DNA of 64,000 bases, taken from assembly GCA_011032825.1 (NCBI GenBank), contig JAADJZ010000005.1:2080534-2144533 (forward strand), read 5' to 3'. Source of the stretch: Massariosphaeria phaeospora (Eukaryota; Ascomycota; Dothideomycetes; Pleosporales). Under the pieces are notes generated by a model that did not search any database, was not told the origin of the DNA, and worked only from the letters and a program-made list of their open reading frames with translations. Made by a program: the position numbers and the translations under genes. Shown here one piece after another: positions 58,540-64,000 of this stretch; the first letter of the stretch is position 1; every line of letters begins with the position of its first letter.

Positions 58540-59455
58540 ATGCTGTTCCACGCCTTCTTTTTAGCTAGCGTGCTAGCTGTCGTCTCCGCCGGCCCACTCG
58601 GCACGCCCGTGTCGCAGTCCGTGACCCCTGTGCGCCGTCAAGCCGCATCCCTCTGCTCGCAGTATGCGTACTACGCGGCCAGCGGGTACGAGTTCAACAA
58701 CAACAATTGGGGCAAGGGAGCTGCGAGCTCCGGCAACCAGTGTACAACCGTACAAAGCGTGTCTGGCTCTGGCGTCTCGTGGTCCACGAGCTGGACGTGG
58801 CAGGGCGGCCAGGATAACGTGAAGAGCTATGCGAATGCCGGGAGGCTGTTTGATAGGGGCATTAAGATATCGAACATTAAAAGCTTGCCGACAAACATCC
58901 AGTGGGATTACCAGCCAAGGGATGGCATCAGAGCGAACGTGGCGTATGATGTCTTCACAGCTGCGGATCCAAATCATGACAAGAGCAGCGGCGACTACGA
59001 ACTGATGATCTGGTGAGCTCGAGGTCGATTTCCCCCGTCAGGAACCTGGCTGGCTAACACGGTCAAGGCTTGCACGCATCGGTGGCGTCTACCCCATTGG
59101 CAACAAGGTCGCCACCGTCAACCTTGCGGGCTTTAACTGGGATCTGTACACCGGGCCCAACGGCTCTATGAAGGTTTTCAGCTTCCTCCCCGCCGACGGT
59201 TCCTGGAAGATGAGCTTCAATGCCGATCTCAAGCTGTTCTTCAACTACCTTGCCCAGAACCAGGGATACCCGATCAACAACCAGCACTTGATCGGTAAGT
59301 CACCGCAAACCGCAACCGCGTTGAGGGTTGCGCACTTTCTCGAGTCGAGTATGCGCTAACGATGGATTCTAGTCTTCCAGCAAGGCACTGAGCCGTTCAC
59401 TGGTGGCCCGACAAAGTACACCGTTTCGAGCTACAGTGCTAACGTCAATACGTAA
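58540..59455 (+). CDS. Secreted GH12 endoglucanase/xyloglucanase
   Basis: Exons 58540-59012, 59068-59294 and 59373-59455, introns 55 and 78 nt, 260 residues. A signal peptide (MLFHAFFLASVLAVVSA) is followed by a short propeptide ending in RR at 32-33. The GH12 beta-jelly-roll motifs are present: nucleophile Glu154 in YELMIW and acid/base Glu240 in FQQGTEPF, with substrate-cleft Trp residues (NNNNWGKG, STSWTWQGG). The enzyme cleaves beta-1,4-glucan or xyloglucan. It is the most distal intact gene in the window, surrounded by transposons. Confidence 0.95.
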
Positions 59456-59787
59456 GCGGTCTCATGGTGGTCTTGAGCATATGCGACCATCGGGACTGCT
59501 TGCGTGGTGTTTGACTTGTTTCGAAGAGTTTTTGGAATGTCGCCGGATTGGCAAAACCGTATGCTTGATGGATTTACGACGGAGACAGTATCGCAGGCGC
59601 ATAGATCATATGCTGTAGGTTCGTAAACAGTATCTAAAAAGACAGATTACAGTAGAGCATTTGAAACCCCTACATGTTGTCAACAGTTTCCTCAAAAGCG
59701 CTTTCAATGTGATAACTCATCGAGGGAGCCGACGGCAAAGCATCAGCGGCGCAGGCGTTGTAGATTGATTTGATTTGTGACCAATAC

Positions 59788-59968
59788 ATGGCCGATCTCT
59801 TCGCGGATCTCATGGCGGATCTCTTCGCGGATCTCATGGCGGATCTCTTCGCGGATCTCATGGCGGATCTTATGGCGGATCTCATGGCGGATCTCATGGC
59901 GGATCTTATGGAGGGATCTCATGGCGCATCCCATGGCGCATCCTATGGCGCATCTCATACCGCATACT
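59788..59968. repeat. 12-bp minisatellite, about 15 units
   Basis: Consecutive 12-base units ATGGCGGATCTC / TTCGCGGATCTC, alternating at first and then uniform, ending in degenerate ATGGCGCATCCC forms. One unit has an extra base. Because 12 is a multiple of three, both strands stay open: MADLFADL repeats forward, MRSAKRSA reverse. Spacer-free units rule out CRISPR. Confidence 0.92.
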
Positions 59969-60083
59969 ATAGCGTATCTCTGCCATCTCGCTCGTCTCGC
60001 CCATCTCTTCTATCTCTGCCTTGCTAGGCGGGCGTCATCGCGAGAGAGATTTCGTACGCTTTGAGCGCTCAATCTCTTTGAGA

Positions 60084-60218
60084 GAGATCGCTGCAGAAGA
60101 AGCTCCTGTAAAAGAGGTCTCTGCGAGAGAGGTTGCTACGAGAAAAGTTGCTCCAGGAGAAATCGCTGCGGAATAGATTACTATGAGCGAGGTTGCTGCG
60201 GAAGAGATTACCAAGGCC
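60084..60218 (+). repeat. 15-bp degenerate repeat encoding a pentapeptide
   Basis: Nine 15-base units, e.g. GAGATCGCTGCAGAA, in one frame reading EIAAE, EAPVK, EVSAR, EVATR and so on. The seventh unit begins with TAG. The frame continues a little on each side (FERSIS before, ALKHLAH after) and then stops, so it is a relic of a repetitive protein. Confidence 0.65.
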
Positions 60219-60398
60219 CAAAGTTTCTCTGAAAACGCACTAAAGCACCTCGCGCACTAGATAAGAGGTACAAAACAGCACACTAATAAGAAGTAGAAAT
60301 AGAACGCTATAAAAGGTAACGTAAACGATTACCAAGTAGCCGATATCACCGAGTAGCCGGAAATCTCTTGGCAACACCTACTCTACCTTTGATCTACG

Positions 60399-60467
60399 AT
60401 GTCTTAATCAAATAACGTGCAATCTAATTAACAAAAGAGAAGAATTACTCTCGCTTTACAAGCTCTC
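60399..60467 (+). mobile_element. Left fragment of an older pogo-like element
   Basis: From ATG 60399 the bases align with the start of the transposase of the younger element at 60550 (MSQPTN), but carry stops where that has CAA. It continues at 62321 on the other side of the younger insertion, in the same codon frame. Confidence 0.7.
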
Positions 60468-62320
60468 TAACGTAAAGCACCAGCGAACCCGACAGACCAG
60501 TGAACCCGACAAAATTTGCCAAGACTACTACCTCCCCCATCAACGCGATATGTCTCAACCAACTAACGCGTTATTACACCAACACGAAGGGAAACTTCAG
60601 CTTGCTCTTAAAGCTTATAATTCCGGCCAATTCCAAAGCCATCGAGCTGCTGCTAGTGCTTTTAACGTTAAACACCATACTCTCTCTAAACGCGCCAGAG
60701 GAATCTTATTTCGAGCTCAAACACGACCTACATCTTCAAAGCTTACTGCGACTAAAGAGCAGACGATTATCCAATATATCCTCGACCTTGATTCGCGAGG
60801 ATTTGCCCCCCGGCTGTCTGAGGTAGGAGATATGGGAGATAAACTAGTGGCTGCGCGGGGTGGAGAGCCAGTGGGCAAGAACTAGGCTAAGAGATTTGTA
60901 ACGCGTTCAGGCGAGCTTAAGATGGCCTTTAATCGAGCAAAGGACCGGCAGAGGATACAACAGGAAGATCCTGAGGTGATTGGCGCGTGGTTCAAGCTTG
61001 TTGGGGATACCAAAGCCAAGTACGGCATCCAGGATGATGATATACACAACTTTGACGAAACTGGCTTCCAGATGGGTGTTATTGGGTCTATGAAAGTCGT
61101 CACAGGCTCTCAAAAACGTACTCGACCTAATCTTATCCAGCCAGGCGATCGGGAGTGGGTAACAGTTATCCAGAGCATCTGCGCCGCAGGGTACGCGATC
61201 CCGCCATTTATTATCTACAAAGGGCGCGTTCACATCTCAGCATGGTACGAGGAGGACTCTATACCTAGCAATTGAAAGCTCTCAGTCTCTGAGAACGGCT
61301 GGACAAACAACGCTCTTGGTCTTGAGTGGTTGAAGCATTTTGACGCGCATACAAAGGCGCGTCAGGTAGGAGGGTATCAGCTGCTCATTTTGGACGGCCA
61401 TGAGAGCCACCAATCTCAGGATTTCAAAGACTATTGCCTTGAGTACAAGATCCTTACGCTCTGCATGCCGGCCCATTCATCCCATATCCTTCAGCCGCTG
61501 GATGTGGTCTGCTTCTCGCCGCTGAAGCTGAAGTACTCCCAACGCGTTCGAGACTTGGCGCGCCGGCGCGTCTTCCATATCAACAAGGAAGGCTTCCTGC
61601 CAGCCTTTAGAGACGCGTTTTTCGAGGTATTTACAACAAAGAACTGCAAAAAGGCCTTTGAGGCCTCAGGGCTAGTCCCTATCAACGCGCAGGTAGTCCT
61701 TGATCGTCTTGAAGTACGGCTGTGTACCTCGCCACCACCCCTCGCACCAGAGACGCCGTGGCAGTCAAAGACTCCAAGCAATACGCTTGAATTTGGATCG
61801 CAATCAAAGCTTATTACTACTAAGCTTGGTTCCTCTCCATCATCTCTAAAGGATGGGGTTAATCAGCTTGTCAAAGGGTCCCACTAGATGGCCCATCAGG
61901 TTGAGCTAATGCGCGATCGAATCTCTAGCCTTGAAAAGACTATTGAAGAAGCAACAAGAAAAAAATTACGAAAACAAAAGCGGATTCAGACAGGTAGCAC
62001 AATAGAGTATAGTAATAGATTAGCGCAAGTAGCTGCTAAAGCGTCTACAGCACCTTAGCTATTAAAGAAAGCGCGTAGTAGAAAGAGTTAAGAAAGAGCA
62101 CAACTAGCTCTACGGCGCTGTAAAAACTGTAGTAATACAAGGCACAATGCTCGAACCTGCCAAAAGAATATAGAAGAAGCTTTTGAATCTAAAGCTAGCA
62201 CGACGTACGCAGGTTCCTTGTTTGATAGCAATTAATTTAATGTTCTTTGAGATAAGTTGGTTGTGCCAAGATATTTTGTTGGGTTTACTAGTCTGTCGGG
62301 TTCGCTGGTACTTTACGTTA
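60468..62320 (+). mobile_element. pogo/Fot1-like transposon C, inserted in an older copy
   Basis: The left end TAACGTAAAGCACCAGCG (60468) and inverted right end TAACGTAAAGTACCAGCG (ending 62320) match over about 44 bp with four mismatches, all transitions. Length 1.85 kb, TA at both edges. It interrupts a diverged relative whose halves lie at 60399-60467 and 62321-62790. Confidence 0.9.
60550..62235 (+). pseudogene. pogo-like transposase of element C, single frame with five stops
   Basis: One frame of 562 codons from ATG 60550 to TAA 62235, broken by TAG 60883, TGA 61273, TAG 61885, TAG 62056 and TAA 62089, with no frameshift. Order: HTH_psq-like N-terminus (FQSHRAAASAFNVKHHTLSK), Tc5/CENP-B part, catalytic Asp in NFDETGF, Asp in LLILDGHESH, Asp in LQPLDVVCF, then a coiled segment and a zinc-knuckle-like CKNCSNTRHNARTC. 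The first stop replaces a Trp expected in GKNWAKRF. Confidence 0.88.
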
Positions 62321-62790
62321 ATCTAAATAGTTTCAAAGCGCTAACGCTGCTGCTGCTGCTTTTAACGTACTTTCTCGAACTTTCTATCAACGCGTTAAAG
62401 AAATTGCTAAGCAAACAATTATTCGATAACGTATAGTTATTCTTAACTTTAATTCGCAAGAATTTGCACTTTAGCTGTCTAAGGTAGAAATTTGAAAATA
62501 TAGAAAATAAACTATTAGCTACGCAAAGTAAAGAGCTAGTAGGTAAAAAATAGGTTACAAAATTTGTAACGCGTTTAGGCAAGCTTAAAATAGCTTTTAA
62601 TTAAGCAAAAAACTAGAAAAAAATACAATAAGAAAATTCTAAAGTAATTAGCGCGTAGTTTAAGCTAATTAGAGATACTAAAGTTTAGTACAGCATTTAC
62701 AAGAATAACGTGTACAACTTTAACAAAACTAGTTTCTAAATAAGCGTAATTAAGTTTATAAAAGTTGTTAACGTACTTTACGAATTAGCT
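62321..62790 (+). mobile_element. Right fragment of the older pogo-like element, heavily mutated
   Basis: Aligns base by base with about 60636-61120 of element C. Differences are mostly C-to-T and G-to-A, filling the frame with TAA and TAG. Homology fades after about 62790. Confidence 0.8.
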
Positions 62791-63490
62791 AAATACACAA
62801 GTTAGCCAAACACATTTGCTAAATTTCTACTAAAACTACTTTTCTACGTAATACTTTAACAATAATACTAAATAAACTTCTTTAACGAACGTTAAATACA
62901 GCTTGCTTTCTAAGCTTTTAAACAAAATGCAATACTATTTTGGCAACGCGCTGCAGCTATCTACGATGTTTTTTATACAATACTAAGCAATTAACGCGCT
63001 AAACAGCTTTTACAAGCAAATTGCTAGCTTAAATTAAAAAATCTATTCTAGAGCGCTAACAGTACTTAGCTCTAAGTAGAGTTTTTCTAGGAACTAGATA
63101 TACGCGTAGCTTTTAGTATATCTCGTTACGCTTTCTTTGCGTAGAGTACTTTTCAAAGTATTAGTAGCGTAAAGTTCTCGACGTTAAATTAAGCTGTAAT
63201 TTAGACTAGTTACTTAGTACGCTGCTTTGCACTGTTGCTAGAATTTGTATTAAAATTGTGCACGTAGTTGTAGTGCTTAGAGTTAGAGTTACGCAGCTTA
63301 GTAGAGCAACGCAGTAGAAAGAAACGCAGGTATAATGTTACGCAACTGTAACACAAACAACAAACGTAGTTCGCGTAAGCAGCGCGTTTGCACTGCAAAA
63401 GCAAGAAATTAATAAATTTGTAGCTAGTAGATAATACAAGCAGCATTTACACGACGCGCGATTTGCAACGCGCAACTTACACTCGTTGCG
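62791..63490. other. AT-rich decayed sequence without a gene
   Basis: Dense in TAG, TTA and CTA words while GCGC and ACGCGT words persist, the look of sequence after strong C-to-T mutation. Origin not recognisable. Confidence 0.5.
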
Positions 63491-63502
63491 AAATTTATCA
63501 AC

Positions 63503-63873
63503 TTGTATCTGTCAACGCGCATCTACGCTATAGCAAAGACAAACGTTAAGCTGCAGCATTTTGAGCATCTCGCAGCGTACTCTATAGCTATTTGCAAAGA
63601 GTGCAAGCATAGCGTGCTACCTAGACATATCAAAAGTTACTTGCAACGCGCGCATAAGGTTAAGCAAAAGCAAGCTAAAAATATAGCAAAGAGAGTGCGC
63701 AGCTAGCTAAGGCTAGTAGAGTATGCTAGCAAGATTTGAGTGCCTAGCTAGGTCGTTGCGCTGCTCAGCTAATTGCCGGTATATCTAAACGAGTTATTAT
63801 GCTAGCTAGACGCAGCTTGTTGTTACAAAGTGCTAAAGAGCGTTAAAGCAATAAAAAATCATTAGCAAAAAGT
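63503..63873 (+). pseudogene. OrsD-like (DUF3505-type) zinc-finger relic abutting the telomere
   Basis: The frame reads FEHLAAYSIAICKECKHSVL, then HIKSYLQRAHKVKQKQA, the C-x2-C ... H ... H finger found in OrsD-domain proteins and in large subtelomeric fungal genes. After the TAG at 63704-63706 the same frame continues through further stops with LVEYASKI, LPVYLNELLC and VKAIKNH, which match the usual continuation of that domain. It ends directly at the first TTAGGG. There is no ATG; the reading is a relic. Confidence 0.65.
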
Positions 63874-63952
63874 TTAGGGTTAGGGTTAGGGTTAGGGTTA
63901 GGGTTAGGGTTAGGGGTTAGGGTTAGGGTTAGGGTTAGGGTTAGGGTTAGGG

Positions 63953-63983
<31 letters not shown>
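63874..63983 (+). repeat. Telomere, TTAGGG array
   Basis: Eighteen TTAGGG units in the G-rich 5'-to-3' orientation toward the right end, as expected at a right telomere. Two irregular junctions: an extra G at 63916 and an extra T at 63971. Confidence 0.98.
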
Positions 63984-63985
<2 letters not shown>

Positions 63986-63999
63986 TTTTTTTTTTTTTT
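63984..63999 (+). other. Poly(T) after the telomere repeats
   Basis: Sixteen T residues followed by one C close the window. This does not fit telomerase synthesis and is probably a library or assembly artefact. Confidence 0.6.
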
Positions 64000-64000
64000 C

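Noticed and set aside
59743..60064. MADLFADL and MRSAKRSA frames as genes or a CRISPR array
   Set aside because: A 12-bp tandem repeat without spacers explains both; no start context or flanking coding sequence.

Overview
The window reads as the right-hand end of a chromosome from a filamentous ascomycete (Pezizomycotina; a Dothideomycete would fit, but no species can be fixed from sequence alone). The grounds are short introns of about 40-90 nt with GTRNGT donors, a fungal secretome (GH95, AA9, GH12, small cysteine-rich secreted proteins), Fot1/pogo-like and hAT elements decayed by C-to-T changes, and a terminal TTAGGG array from 63874. Almost all coding genes are spliced, so single open frames under-report them; exon coordinates below were joined by hand from splice signals and frame.

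Layout. 1-25 kb is core sequence: a PARN/CAF1-type nuclease tail, an F-box protein with an in-frame TGA, a CLC chloride transporter, a GDSL esterase, a retropepsin-fold protein lacking its catalytic Asp, a large DUSP-containing ubiquitin protease, a short-chain dehydrogenase, a charged unknown protein and a single-pass membrane protein. 25-47 kb is more accessory: a 40-residue cysteine-rich metallothionein-like peptide, two RING-H2 proteins flanking an AIF-like flavoprotein and an orphan gene, a secreted GH95 alpha-L-fucosidase, a coiled-coil membrane protein, three small secreted proteins and an AA9 polysaccharide monooxygenase. 48-57 kb is transposon territory: a complete but dead hAT element with TIRs and a target duplication, then two pogo-like elements that share one TA and sit inside the exon of an older gene. 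A GH12 endoglucanase survives at 58.5 kb. 59.8-62.8 kb carries coding-type minisatellites and a pogo-like element nested inside an older, heavily mutated relative. The last kilobase is AT-rich decay, an OrsD-like zinc-finger relic, and the telomere.

How the parts relate. Ubiquitin pathway components recur (F-box, USP, two RINGs). The distal half is dominated by secreted wall-degrading enzymes and small cysteine-rich proteins, the usual content of a fast-evolving fungal subtelomere. The mobile elements record a relative history: ancient gene, then pogo insertions into it; old pogo copy, then a younger pogo inside it; all then hit by RIP-like transitions. No single gene cluster or obviously new multi-gene system is evident. 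The most unusual signals are the nested and abutting transposons, the 5'-pyrimidine bias of the mutations, the telomere-abutting zinc-finger relic, and the catalytically altered retropepsin-fold protein.
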